From contig NZ_WACR01000001.1 of the NCBI RefSeq assembly GCF_008806325.1, forward strand, positions 248,001 through 312,000: a stretch of DNA of 64,000 bases, given 5' to 3'. The notes beneath the pieces were generated by a model. It saw only the letters and a list, made by a program, of their open reading frames with translations. It was not told the origin of the DNA and ran no database searches. Shown here piece by piece: positions 8,504 to 17,424 of the stretch (positions are counted from its first letter, which is position 1; every line of letters begins with the position of its first letter). This stretch comes from Salibacter halophilus (GTDB taxonomy: Bacteria; Bacteroidota; Bacteroidia; Flavobacteriales_G; Salibacteraceae). The position numbers and the translations under genes were made by a program.

Positions 8504-10006
8504 TTACATTCCTAATCCGTAATAGCCTCTCAAGCCATTCGGGTAAATTCCTTCTAACAATACGCCTCCTTCTTTATTGGAAAGAATCTCATTCAACTCT
8601 TCGCGATTTTCAATCGGTTTTTTATCCACTTTTAGTATGATGAAACCTTCTTTGATTCCGGCACTTCTTATTTTTCCTGAGTTGATGTCTGTGATTTGAA
8701 CACCACCTTCAATATTGAGTTTCTCTTTTAACTCATTGTCAACTTCATTAAACGAAGCTCCTAAAACTTTCACCAAATCTTTTTCACGCTTTTCGATCAA
8801 TTCGGTGTTACCAAATCTATTGCGCAATTCGATCTGTTTTTCAAGCAGTTCATCATCACGAATCAATTTCACATTGACTTTATCGCCCGGTCTGTAACGA
8901 CCGATTTTTTCCTGTAGCTCAGCCACGCTTTTCACTTTTTGTCCGTTGACCTCAACGATGACATCTCCTTCTTCAATCCCCGCATCTTCAGCAGCTCCAT
9001 CTTCCATGAGAGCACTTACATAAGCGCCCTCAGTTGTTGTCAATTCAACTTTATCGGCTAATTCGCCATCGATGTTGCGAATTGAAACACCTATGAATCC
9101 GCGTTGCACAGCTCCGTATTTCACGATATCGTCAACTACTTTTTTGACAATATTTACAGGTACTGCAAAAGAGTAACCCGTATAGGAACCGGTTGGCGAT
9201 TTAATCGCTGTGTTGATCCCCACTAATTGTCCATTCGCGTTGACAAGTGCTCCTCCGCTGTTTCCGGGATTTACAGCAGCATCGGTCTGAATAAAAGATT
9301 CAATTGGAGCTACTTTATTTCGTTCATCAGGCGGTAATATGTTGATATTTCGCCCTTTGGCCGATACAATTCCGGCTGTTACGGTAGAATTCAGGTTGAA
9401 TGGATTTCCTACAGCCAGTACCCATTCACCGAGTTTTAGATCATCTGAGTTTCCGTACTGGAGCGGACTCAGGTTTTGGCTTTCCACTTTCAGAACCGCA
9501 AGATCAGTACTGGGATCACGCCCAATGAGTTTTGCTTTTAATGATTTATTGTCATTCGTGATAACCTCAATTTTATCGGCATCTTCAACAACGTGATTGT
9601 TCGTTACGATGTAGCCATCGTCAGAAATCAACACACCAGATCCTGATGCTGCTCTCTTTGGTCCTTGTTTCAATTGAGGCTCTCGCTCCCCGTGGAAGAA
9701 ATAGCGAAACGGATCTATTTGATAGTACTGTTCGCCTTCCATCACCGTTTTTACGTGCACTACTCCGTGAACTGATCGCTCGGCAGCACTCGTAAAATCG
9801 GGAGCGGAAAATGGTTGAACATTGGTAGTCTTTCGGCTCGGCTCTGACCGATAAGTGTTTTTTGCTAAAAGAGTTTGAACACTGTCTTTTTGATTGACAA
9901 GTTGGTTAGCATTTGGTTGGTAAAACCAGGTGAATGCACCCAGCGAAATGAAGCCGCCCAAAATGGCAGCTACTGATAATCCGGCAATATTTTTTAATCG
10001 TTTCAT
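8504..10006 (-). CDS. htrA: HtrA/Deg-family periplasmic serine protease
   Basis: The protein is 500 residues. A membrane-anchoring or signal segment (residues 6-28) is followed by a trypsin-like domain with catalytic triad H138 (TNNHVV), D168 (STDLAVL) and S250 (GNSGGAL), then two PDZ domains (~300-390 and ~405-495). It should degrade or refold misfolded envelope proteins. Length and layout match Do-type proteases. The linker between anchor and protease carries a copy of the iterated 11-mer (9840-9849). Its transcript ends in a strong hairpin. It could equally be called degP or degQ. Confidence 0.92.
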   Translation of the reverse strand: MKRLKNIAGLSVAAILGGFISLGAFTWFYQPNANQLVNQKDSVQTLLAKNTYRSEPSRKTTNVQPFSAPDFTSAAERSVHGVVHVKTVMEGEQYYQIDPFRYFFHGEREPQLKQGPKRAASGSGVLISDDGYIVTNNHVVEDADKIEVITNDNKSLKAKLIGRDPSTDLAVLKVESQNLSPLQYGNSDDLKLGEWVLAVGNPFNLNSTVTAGIVSAKGRNINILPPDERNKVAPIESFIQTDAAVNPGNSGGALVNANGQLVGINTAIKSPTGSYTGYSFAVPVNIVKKVVDDIVKYGAVQRGFIGVSIRNIDGELADKVELTTTEGAYVSALMEDGAAEDAGIEEGDVIVEVNGQKVKSVAELQEKIGRYRPGDKVNVKLIRDDELLEKQIELRNRFGNTELIEKREKDLVKVLGASFNEVDNELKEKLNIEGGVQITDINSGKIRSAGIKEGFIILKVDKKPIENREELNEILSNKEGGVLLEGIYPNGLRGYYGLGM

Positions 10007-10111
10007 AGGCTTTAATTGAATTATTTATCACTCAATTTTACGCCTACAACCGATATTTAGTTATTCGATCTCGGTTAAAAAATGTTAACCCCTAAGATGC
10101 TATAAGTCGGG

Positions 10112-11158
10112 CTATAGCTTGTGCACAGCCATTCCTAATTCTTTGAGTTTCTGTTGCCATTTCCATGCCGATGCCATCATATCTTCAATGTCAAACTTCG
10201 GTTCCCAACCGAGGACTTCCTTTGCTTTTTGCGGATTGGAATAGATTGACTCAACATCGCCATCTCTGCGATCACCAACTTTATAAGGTGCTCTAACTCC
10301 GGTCGCTCGTTCAAAGGCTTTTATAGCTTCAAAAACGCTTACACCTTCTCCGCTACCCAGATTGATTACATCGAAGAATTTCTCATCATCCTGCTTTTTC
10401 AAAAACTCGTAAGCCAGGGTGTGTGCAGAGGCTATGTCGCTCACATGAATGTAATCTCTAATGCAGCTTCCATCACGTGTTTTCCAGTCAGATCCAAAAA
10501 CAGTAAAAGCATCGATTACTCCGGCAGCGCTTTGCGTGATAACCGGCACGAGGTTGTTGACACGCTTGGCCGGCAACTCTCCTATTTCACCAGAAGGATG
10601 TGCACCTACCGGATTGAAGTAACGAAGAGCCATTATTTTCACGTCTTTCACATCAGAGAAATAATGGAGCATTTCCTCCCCGTTTTGCTTGGTATAACCG
10701 TAAGGCGACTCTGGTCGTTTCAGTTGAGTTTCTTCAGTAACCGGTAATTGATCTGCTGTCACATTTCCGTAAACAGAGCACGATGATGAAAAAATGAAAT
10801 GTTTTACGCCAAATTGCGAACAGGCATCTGCAAGGTTGAGAGTAGAATTGTTGTTGTTATCAAAACAAAAAATGGGGTTATCCACAGAATCGGGTACAGA
10901 TTTCAAAGCAGCAAAATGCACGACAGCATCTATGTCTTTCTCACTTTTAAACAGACTAAAAACCGCTTTTTTATCGCGAAGATCGATGTTGTGGTGTGCG
11001 ATTTCCTTTCCGGTTATTTGGGCAATACGCTTGTAAGTTCCTTCCTCAGAATTGAGGTAATTATCCACGCCAATAACTTCATAACCTGCGTTGTGAAAGT
11101 CGACAACGGCATGACTTCCGATGTAACCTGCTGCTCCGGTGATCAAAACTTTTTTCAT
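10112..11158 (-). CDS. galE: UDP-glucose 4-epimerase
   Basis: The 348-residue protein is an extended short-chain dehydrogenase with NAD-binding GAAGYIG (8-14), the FSSSCSVYG stretch (123-131) and the catalytic YxxxK pair Y153/K157. GalE interconverts UDP-glucose and UDP-galactose for glycan synthesis. A TAGTTTTG promoter element lies 32 bases upstream. An upstream cluster of intergenic palindromes separates it from the sulfate operon. Confidence 0.95.
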   Translation of the reverse strand: MKKVLITGAAGYIGSHAVVDFHNAGYEVIGVDNYLNSEEGTYKRIAQITGKEIAHHNIDLRDKKAVFSLFKSEKDIDAVVHFAALKSVPDSVDNPIFCFDNNNNSTLNLADACSQFGVKHFIFSSSCSVYGNVTADQLPVTEETQLKRPESPYGYTKQNGEEMLHYFSDVKDVKIMALRYFNPVGAHPSGEIGELPAKRVNNLVPVITQSAAGVIDAFTVFGSDWKTRDGSCIRDYIHVSDIASAHTLAYEFLKKQDDEKFFDVINLGSGEGVSVFEAIKAFERATGVRAPYKVGDRRDGDVESIYSNPQKAKEVLGWEPKFDIEDMMASAWKWQQKLKELGMAVHKL

Positions 11159-11189
11159 CTGTTCAATTGATTGTGCTTGTTTCCTGGTT

Positions 11190-11197
11190 CAAAACTA
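11190..11197 (-). promoter_or_regulatory. galE -7 promoter element
   Basis: Minus strand reads TAGTTTTG, a full match to TAnnTTTG, 32 bases before the galE start codon. The -33 element is not convincing. Confidence 0.5.
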
Positions 11198-11248
11198 AGT
11201 TTCCTGTCAAAATAATACTGATTGAGTAGAAACTTAATTTCGATTTGA

Positions 11249-11830
11249 TTATGCACGGGTAGTGTAAATCATTTTGTCTGCCACAAAGGCTCCAGGACTC
11301 AAAGGTATTCCTTCGTGTTCATTGTGTCTTTGAAGCTTTCGTCTCAACTTCAACAAAACTGAAATAGTTTGTGGGCCGTGCTTACAGCACTCGTTGGTAA
11401 CGATTTGGCATTGAGCTCTGGGCTGAAGCCCAGAGTTATGCGAATTCGTGCCTACGGCACTAAACTTCTTCCCAAGACCTGACAGGTTTCGGAAACCTGT
11501 CAGGTCTAACGGCACAAAGCTCCTCAAACTCAGCCCTGCACTTTTCAGTTGGCTGAAACAAACTATCAAACCTCCCAACCTTCAAATCTTAGAGATTCTT
11601 AATCTGACTCTTGGTCAGATTCTAGAAGCTCTTAGATCCCGGACTTGTTACGGGACCCTTAAAAACTTAAGAATTCAATAATCCCAAACGATCTCGGCCT
11701 CAGCCTCAACCTCCTAACTCCCTCCTACTTCGACTCAGTCACAGCTCCGCACTTCGACTTCATCCTTCGTCTTCGCTCAGTGCACCGCTCAGTATCCGGG
11801 CTTTACACTTCACAACAACACTCAAAATAA
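11249..11830. repeat. Non-coding cluster of palindromic intergenic repeats
   Basis: This ~580-base gap holds several tandem but different inverted repeats: GTGCT/AGCAC (11378-11390), CTCTGGGCT/AGCCCAGAG (11416-11435), GTGCC/GGCAC (11448-11460), a 33-base element with perfect 16-base arms (11475-11507), AATCTGAC/GTCAGATT (11601-11621), and CCCG/CGGG near 11640. It then passes into CTTCGACT-type segments (11750-11790). The open frame at 11249-11578 has no recognisable protein character. The pattern resembles REP-like intergenic repeats of Bacteroidota. Confidence 0.7.
11475..11507. repeat. 33-bp near-perfect palindrome (16-bp arms)
   Basis: AGACCTGACAGGTTTC, one central G, then its exact reverse complement. 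This sequence type (GACCTGACAGGTTT) is familiar as a dispersed Bacteroidota intergenic repeat. Confidence 0.85.
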
Positions 11831-11878
11831 CTGATAACCCGAAACTTAACACAAAATAAAATCTATCACTCTACTATC

Positions 11879-11909
11879 TTGGTAGATTTATAGAATTAAA
11901 GTATGTTTG
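11879..11909 (+). promoter_or_regulatory. Promoter of the sulfate activation operon
   Basis: TTGG at 11879-11882 and TATGTTTG at 11902-11909 are separated by 19 bases, matching the Bacteroidota -33/-7 promoter. The ATG at 11903 lies inside the -7 box, so translation should begin at ATG 11930. Confidence 0.7.
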
Positions 11910-11929
11910 CCAGCCAAATAAAATTTAAA

Positions 11930-12724
11930 ATGACCCTGACAAACGAACTATTACAAACCGCAATAGATGCTTCAATCGAAGCCGGAAAAGCAATCCTGGA
12001 AGTTTACAACACTGATTTTAATGTTGAAACAAAGGATGATAAATCTCCACTGACTGAAGCTGACAAGCGTTCTCATAATATCATCAAGAAATACCTCGAT
12101 AAAACAGAAATTCCTGTTTTGAGTGAGGAAGGCAAACACGATGATTACAGCACGCGAAAAGACTGGGACAGCCTGTGGATTGTTGATCCGCTTGATGGAA
12201 CAAAAGAATTCGTAAAGCGAAATGGCGAGTTTACTGTTAACATTGCCCTGGCTGAAGGAAATACGCCTGTAATGGGGGTGATTTATGTTCCGGTCACGGG
12301 TGATCTCTACTTCGCTTCTAAAGATCACGGAGCGTATAAAGTAACGACTAAAGATTCGGCTGAAGTTTCGGTTCTGACCGATAAAGCTGATAAACTACCG
12401 ATCGATCAAAACCGTGATAAATTTGTGGTTGTGGGCAGCCGCTCACACATGAGCGAAGAAACAGAAGCTTTCATCAACGACATCAAAGAAAAACACGGTG
12501 ATGTGGAAATCCTTTCTCGAGGGAGTTCGCTTAAGCTGTGCATGGTTGCTGAAGGCTCTGCAGATTTTTATCCACGCTACGCTCCCACAATGGAATGGGA
12601 CACTGCTGCCGGACACGCTATTTGTACTGCTGCCGGGTTCAAAGTAACGCAGTACGAAACTGAAAAGCCCGTTATTTACAACAAAGAGAACCTACTCAAT
12701 CCCTGGTTCCTCGTTCACCGTTAA
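11930..12724 (+). CDS. cysQ: 3'(2'),5'-bisphosphate nucleotidase
   Basis: From ATG 11930 the protein is 264 residues. It has the inositol-monophosphatase-family metal site DPLDGTKEF (86-94) preceded by LSEEG, and the C-terminal EWDTAAGHAI motif. CysQ hydrolyses 3'-phosphoadenosine 5'-phosphate to AMP, removing the by-product of PAPS use. The upstream in-frame ATG at 11903 overlaps the promoter and is rejected. First gene of a five-gene operon; its stop overlaps the next start in TAATG. Confidence 0.93.
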   Translation: MTLTNELLQTAIDASIEAGKAILEVYNTDFNVETKDDKSPLTEADKRSHNIIKKYLDKTEIPVLSEEGKHDDYSTRKDWDSLWIVDPLDGTKEFVKRNGEFTVNIALAEGNTPVMGVIYVPVTGDLYFASKDHGAYKVTTKDSAEVSVLTDKADKLPIDQNRDKFVVVGSRSHMSEETEAFINDIKEKHGDVEILSRGSSLKLCMVAEGSADFYPRYAPTMEWDTAAGHAICTAAGFKVTQYETEKPVIYNKENLLNPWFLVHR

Positions 12725-14499
12725 TGGAAGAATTCAAGCCATACGCGGTACTTGCGATCATTATCGCCATTGTTATTCTGCTCGTTTTGGACAGGATCAG
12801 GACCGCTTTAGTCTTTTTTGCGGGAGTTATTCTACTCTACGTTTCGGGGATTGCTGACACTGCTCTATTACTGGAAAGTTTTTCCAACCAGAGTATCATC
12901 ACGATATTTCTACTCATCCTGTTAACCGCTGTCGTTCAGGATAATTACAATTTGATCGGGGCGCTGGATGCGCTGTTTAAAAAAGCTCAGAGTCCGAGGA
13001 AGTTCCTCTTTCGCATGACACTTTCGGTGGGGTCCGTATCCTCCATCATGAATAATACACCTATCGTAGCGCTCATGATTCCGTACGTTTATCAGTGGAG
13101 CCGGAAAGCAAAGACAGCACCTTCAAAGCTGATGATCCCACTGTCGTTTGCCGCGATTTTAGGTGGAATGATCACGCCAATCGGGACGAGTACAAACCTT
13201 GTTTTAATCGGTTTTTTGAGATCAGCAGGTGATCCATTGCTCGGCCTTTCAGATTTTATTTTACCCGGCATTTTGGTTCTGATCGTTGGTGTTATTTTCC
13301 TGAGCACAATCGGAACCAAACTGCTACCGAGTCACGATGATGTGGTAGATGATATGCGCCAAAACATTCGCGAATATCTCGCGGAGACGGAAATACCAAC
13401 TGGATCAGACCTACACGGAAAAACTGTTGCTCAAGCAGAACTGAGAAATTTGGACGGAATTTACCTGGTTGAAATTTTGCGAAATGGTGATGCCATAAGA
13501 CCTGTAACCCCAGATGAAAAACTGAGACAGGGCGATCGCCTGTTTTTTGCCGGAGATACTTCGCGCGTAGTCAGTTTAGTTGAAGATGTAGAGGGTCTAA
13601 CATGGTCCAAAAAAGATAAATTTCAACTGGGCGATGAAATCGATATACTGGAAGTTGTGGTTCCGTACAACTCAAAATTGGAAGGAAAAACACTCAAAGA
13701 ATCAGAATTTCGCGAAAACTACGATGCAGCGGTAGTGGCCATTCACCGTAATGGTGAACGCGTATCGGGGAAGTTAGGTGAAATAAAACTCGCATCTGGT
13801 GACTTGTTGCTGCTGATTAGTGGAAAGCAATTCAGTCGATTATCCAATCAGGATAAAGACCTTTACACTGTTTCAGTAATCTCAAAACGCAACCGCCAGC
13901 CGGCCTGGAAAAGATGGCTTTTTGGTTCGTTTGTGCTGGGCGTTATCGCGATCATTTTAGCAGGATTAGTAAGCTTGTTTAAAGGTTTGATTATTCTGTT
14001 TACAGCTGCAGTTGTATTGAGGCTCATCAATGCTGAGGGTATTAAGAAAAACCTCAACTTCGATTTGTTCGTGATTTTGGGTAGTGCCCTCGTCCTTGGA
14101 AATATTTTCATCGAAACAGGAGCAGCTGAATTAGTTGCCAAACCATTTATCGAATTTTTAAAACCATTTGGTACAACATGGATTTTGATCGGGATATTTG
14201 CGCTCACCGTGCTGTTCACGTCATTTATCACGAATGTGGCTGCCGTGAGTATTTTATTCCCCCTGGTTTTTCAAATCATTCATGACCTCAATCTCAATCC
14301 ATTACCTGTATATTTGACACTTGCTTTTGCAGCATCAGCTGCATTCATTACTCCCGTGAGTTACCAAACAAACCTCATGGTTTACGGTCCCGGGAACTAT
14401 AAGTTTAAAGACTTTTTGCGCATCGGATTGCCGTTCACATTGATTTACGGAGCCGTTGTGATTTTATTTATGCTAAACTTTTACGAAATCAATGGCTAA
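12724..14499 (+). CDS. SLC13-family permease with two RCK-C domains, probable sulfate importer
   Basis: The protein is 591 residues. Several hydrophobic helices at residues 1-200 and 395-590 flank a soluble centre (~205-370) with two TrkA-C/RCK-C-like units (each beginning near GSDLHGKTVAQAEL and NSKLEGKTLKESEF). The Na+/sulfate symporter-type motifs PIGTSTNLV (near 155) and AFITPVSYQTN (near 540) are visible. Its place between cysQ and cysC points to sulfate uptake. It overlaps cysC by 8 bases. A general anion transporter role cannot be excluded. Confidence 0.85.
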   Translation: MEEFKPYAVLAIIIAIVILLVLDRIRTALVFFAGVILLYVSGIADTALLLESFSNQSIITIFLLILLTAVVQDNYNLIGALDALFKKAQSPRKFLFRMTLSVGSVSSIMNNTPIVALMIPYVYQWSRKAKTAPSKLMIPLSFAAILGGMITPIGTSTNLVLIGFLRSAGDPLLGLSDFILPGILVLIVGVIFLSTIGTKLLPSHDDVVDDMRQNIREYLAETEIPTGSDLHGKTVAQAELRNLDGIYLVEILRNGDAIRPVTPDEKLRQGDRLFFAGDTSRVVSLVEDVEGLTWSKKDKFQLGDEIDILEVVVPYNSKLEGKTLKESEFRENYDAAVVAIHRNGERVSGKLGEIKLASGDLLLLISGKQFSRLSNQDKDLYTVSVISKRNRQPAWKRWLFGSFVLGVIAIILAGLVSLFKGLIILFTAAVVLRLINAEGIKKNLNFDLFVILGSALVLGNIFIETGAAELVAKPFIEFLKPFGTTWILIGIFALTVLFTSFITNVAAVSILFPLVFQIIHDLNLNPLPVYLTLAFAASAAFITPVSYQTNLMVYGPGNYKFKDFLRIGLPFTLIYGAVVILFMLNFYEING

Positions 14500-15097
14500 G
14501 GAAAAACTACATATCATCCCGCACGACCACGACATCAGTCAGGCTGATAGAGAAAAACTCAACGGCCACAAAGGACTGCTGATCTGGTTTACCGGATTAT
14601 CGGGATCGGGAAAGAGTACGGTTGCAAATTTGCTGGAACGCAAACTCTACGAAAAAGGGATTCACACTTTCATCCTCGATGGCGACAACATTCGCAGCGG
14701 ATTGAACTCTGACCTCGATTTCTCATCAGAGAGCAGGAAAGAAAACATCCGCAGGATTGGTGAAGTGAGTAACCTTTTTGTGAATAACGGGACGGTTGCA
14801 CTCAGTGCTTTCATTTCCCCGTTTCGGTCAGATCGCGATCAGGTACGCAACATCGTGGGCTCTGACCGTTACCTCGAAATTTTTGTGGATTGCCCACTCG
14901 AAGTGTGCGAAGAACGCGATGTAAAAGGACTCTACAAAAAGGCGAGAGCCGGAGAGATCAGTAATTTTACGGGAATTAGCTCTCCTTTTGAAGCACCTGA
15001 AAATCCCGATGTACATTTGCGTACGGATAAAGAATCAAAAGAAGATTGTGTAACCAAAATAATGGATGTGATACTGCCAAAAATGGCACTTAAATAA
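14492..15097 (+). CDS. cysC: Adenylylsulfate (APS) kinase
   Basis: The 201-residue protein contains P-loop GLSGSGKST (35-43), the LDGDNIRSGLN substrate segment and ISPFRSDRD, all typical of APS kinase. It phosphorylates adenylylsulfate to PAPS. It follows the permease by an 8-base overlap and precedes cysD by ten bases. The iterated 11-mer at 14858-14867 is read VGSDRY, within the family-conserved part of the protein. Confidence 0.95.
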   Translation: MAKEKLHIIPHDHDISQADREKLNGHKGLLIWFTGLSGSGKSTVANLLERKLYEKGIHTFILDGDNIRSGLNSDLDFSSESRKENIRRIGEVSNLFVNNGTVALSAFISPFRSDRDQVRNIVGSDRYLEIFVDCPLEVCEERDVKGLYKKARAGEISNFTGISSPFEAPENPDVHLRTDKESKEDCVTKIMDVILPKMALK

Positions 15098-15107
15098 ACC
15101 CTGAATT

Positions 15108-16013
15108 ATGCAGAAATACACGCTCAAACACCTCCAGGAACTGGAGTCGGAGTCGATTTATGTGCTGAGGGAAGTCTTTGCTCAATTTGAAAATCCCGCT
15201 ATTTTATTCTCTGGCGGTAAAGATTCAATTGTGTTGACTCACCTCGCACGCAAGGCCTTTTACCCGGCCAAAATTCCTTTCCCTTTATTTCACGTTGACA
15301 CGGGACACAACTTCCCTGAAACGATTAATTTCCGCGACAGCTTAGTTGATAAGTTGGGCGTTAAACTGATCGTGGGATCTGTTCAAAAGTCCATTGACGA
15401 TGGTCGTGTGAAAGAAGAAAGAGGTATTAATGCCAGTAGAAACCAATTGCAAACGACTACTCTTCTCGATACCATTGAGGAGCACCAAATCGATTGTGCT
15501 ATGGGTGGCGCGAGACGCGATGAGGAAAAAGCTCGTGCAAAAGAACGTTTCTTCTCACACCGCGATGACTTTGGTCAGTGGGATCCTAAAAATCAGCGTC
15601 CCGAACTATGGAACCTGTTCAACGGCAGAAAAGTGATGGGAGAGCATTTCCGCGTATTCCCGATCAGTAACTGGACCGAAATGGATGTTTGGCAATACAT
15701 TCTCGCTGAAAAAATCGACATTCCCGGCCTCTACATCGCTCACGAACGCGAAGTTGTTTGGCGCAATGATACCTGGATTCCGGTAAGTGACTATATCAAT
15801 CTTCGCGATGATGAAGAAGTGGTTAAAAAGAAGGTTCGTTTTAGAACACTAGGTGATATAACGATTACCGGAGGTGTGGAATCTGAAGCAGATACACTTG
15901 AGAAAATCGTGGAAGAAGTTGCTGCAGCACGTCAAACTGAACGCGGTAACCGTGCTGATGATAAACGATCAGAAACTTCAATGGAAGACCGCAAGAAGGA
16001 AGGTTATTTCTAA
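15108..16013 (+). CDS. cysD: Sulfate adenylyltransferase subunit 2
   Basis: The 301-residue protein has the PP-loop SGGKDSIVL near residue 35 and the ATP-sulfurylase small-subunit segments HVDTGHNFPET and GGARRDEEKARAKER. With CysN it forms APS from ATP and sulfate. Length matches the family. It is 22 bases before cysN in the same operon. Confidence 0.96.
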   Translation: MQKYTLKHLQELESESIYVLREVFAQFENPAILFSGGKDSIVLTHLARKAFYPAKIPFPLFHVDTGHNFPETINFRDSLVDKLGVKLIVGSVQKSIDDGRVKEERGINASRNQLQTTTLLDTIEEHQIDCAMGGARRDEEKARAKERFFSHRDDFGQWDPKNQRPELWNLFNGRKVMGEHFRVFPISNWTEMDVWQYILAEKIDIPGLYIAHEREVVWRNDTWIPVSDYINLRDDEEVVKKKVRFRTLGDITITGGVESEADTLEKIVEEVAAARQTERGNRADDKRSETSMEDRKKEGYF

Positions 16014-16035
16014 ACAACAAAATTGAGATTGAACT

Positions 16036-17295
16036 ATGAGCTCTTATTTAGATATGGAATTGCTTCGCTTCACCACAGCGGGAAGCGTTGACGATGGAAA
16101 ATCGACTCTCATCGGGCGATTGTTATTCGACTCGAAATCGATTTTTGAAGATCAAATGGATCAGGTGAAAAAGACCAGCCAAAAGCGCGGTCTCGATCAC
16201 ACTGAACTGGCTTTGCTCACTGACGGACTCAGAGACGAACGCGAGCAGGGTATTACCATTGATGTGGCTTACCGCTACTTTGCCACACCAAAACGTAAAT
16301 TCATTATTGCCGATACTCCCGGACACATCCAGTACACGCGCAACATGGTTACAGGAGCTTCAACGGCAAACTTAGCTGTTATCCTGGTTGATGCCCGTAA
16401 CGGAGTAATGGAACAAACGTGCCGCCACTCGATTATCGCTTCTCTCCTTCAGATCCCACACGTAGTTGTGTGTGTCAACAAAATGGATCTTGTCGATTAC
16501 AGCGAAGAGGCATTTGACAAAGTGGTTGAAGAGTACGAAGCATTTGCAGCAAAACTCGATGTCAAAGACATCCGCTTTGTGCCAATCAGTGCACTTCACG
16601 GTGACAACGTTGTGAACAGATCAAAAAACATGGACTGGTACGAAGGGCCTACTCTTTTGAATACGCTCGAAACCATTCACATAGGATCTGACGAAAACCA
16701 CATCGATTGTCGTTTCCCTGTTCAAACGGTTATTCGCCCGCACTCTGATGAGTTTCACGACTACCGCGGTTATGCCGGTAGAATTGCCGGTGGCGTTTAC
16801 AAGCCGGGCGATGAAGTTACGGTACTGCCGAGTGGCTTCCAGTCGAAAATCAAGGAAATCACGACATTTGACGGTGCACTCGAAGAAGCTTTTGCTCCGA
16901 TGTCTGTGACCTTAACACTCGAAGATGATATTGATGTGAGTCGCGGTGACATGATCGTGCGCACGAACAATCAGCCCGACATGGAACAGGATGTAGAATT
17001 CATGATGTGTTGGTTGCACAATGAACCACCGCGTCCGCGAGCTAAATACATCGTGCGTCAAACAACCAATGAAGCTCGTGCTATGATCAAGGATATTCAG
17101 TACAAAATGGATATCAACACACTGCACCGCATCGAAGATGATAAAAGCATCGAGATGAATGATATTGCTCGTGTAAAGATCAGAACCACCAAGCCGTTGT
17201 TAACTGATCCGTATCGAAGAAACCGCCATACGGGATCACTCATCCTCATCGATGAGGCTACAAACGACACGGTAGCGGCTGGTATGATTATTTGA
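16036..17295 (+). CDS. cysN: Sulfate adenylyltransferase subunit 1 (GTPase)
   Basis: The 419-residue EF-Tu-like GTPase has GSVDDGKST (16-24), DTPGH (93-97) and NKMD (148-151), followed by two beta-barrel domains. It couples GTP hydrolysis to APS synthesis by CysD. It is the stand-alone CysN form without a fused CysC domain, consistent with the separate cysC gene upstream. Last gene of the operon, followed by a strong hairpin. Confidence 0.96.
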   Translation: MSSYLDMELLRFTTAGSVDDGKSTLIGRLLFDSKSIFEDQMDQVKKTSQKRGLDHTELALLTDGLRDEREQGITIDVAYRYFATPKRKFIIADTPGHIQYTRNMVTGASTANLAVILVDARNGVMEQTCRHSIIASLLQIPHVVVCVNKMDLVDYSEEAFDKVVEEYEAFAAKLDVKDIRFVPISALHGDNVVNRSKNMDWYEGPTLLNTLETIHIGSDENHIDCRFPVQTVIRPHSDEFHDYRGYAGRIAGGVYKPGDEVTVLPSGFQSKIKEITTFDGALEEAFAPMSVTLTLEDDIDVSRGDMIVRTNNQPDMEQDVEFMMCWLHNEPPRPRAKYIVRQTTNEARAMIKDIQYKMDINTLHRIEDDKSIEMNDIARVKIRTTKPLLTDPYRRNRHTGSLILIDEATNDTVAAGMII

Positions 17296-17318
17296 TCTTA
17301 CAAGTACGATTTAAAACA

Positions 17319-17357
17319 AAAAATCCCCTGTAGAATATAATCTGCAGGGGATTTTTT
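17319..17357. terminator. Bidirectional intrinsic terminator after cysN
   Basis: ATCCCCTGTAGA and TCTGCAGGGGAT form a long stem around a 6-base loop, with an A run before and a T run after. Confidence 0.9.
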
Positions 17358-17363
17358 ATTTCA

Positions 17364-17402
17364 ATAAAAAAAGCCCCACTCCAACACGGAAAATGAGGCT
17401 TT
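17364..17402 (-). terminator. Terminator of the anti-sigma-like gene
   Basis: On the minus strand AAAGCCTCA pairs with TGGGGCTTT (one mismatch), followed by a run of T. Confidence 0.7.
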
Positions 17403-17424
17403 CGTTTTAGGGGTACGTTAAACG

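Noticed and set aside
10073-10118. Weak hairpins downstream of galE as a terminator
   Set aside because: GGTTAA/TTAACC and GCTATA/TATAGC arms are short and AT-rich with no proper T run after a GC stem.
11249-11578. 109-residue open frame on the minus strand
   Set aside because: It runs through several palindromic repeats and has no protein-like conservation pattern; treated as non-coding.
11601-11621. Additional copies of the iterated 11-mer in the palindrome AATCTGAC/GTCAGATT
   Set aside because: GGTCAGATTC differs from the motif at a fixed position, and the arms belong to a separate inverted repeat.
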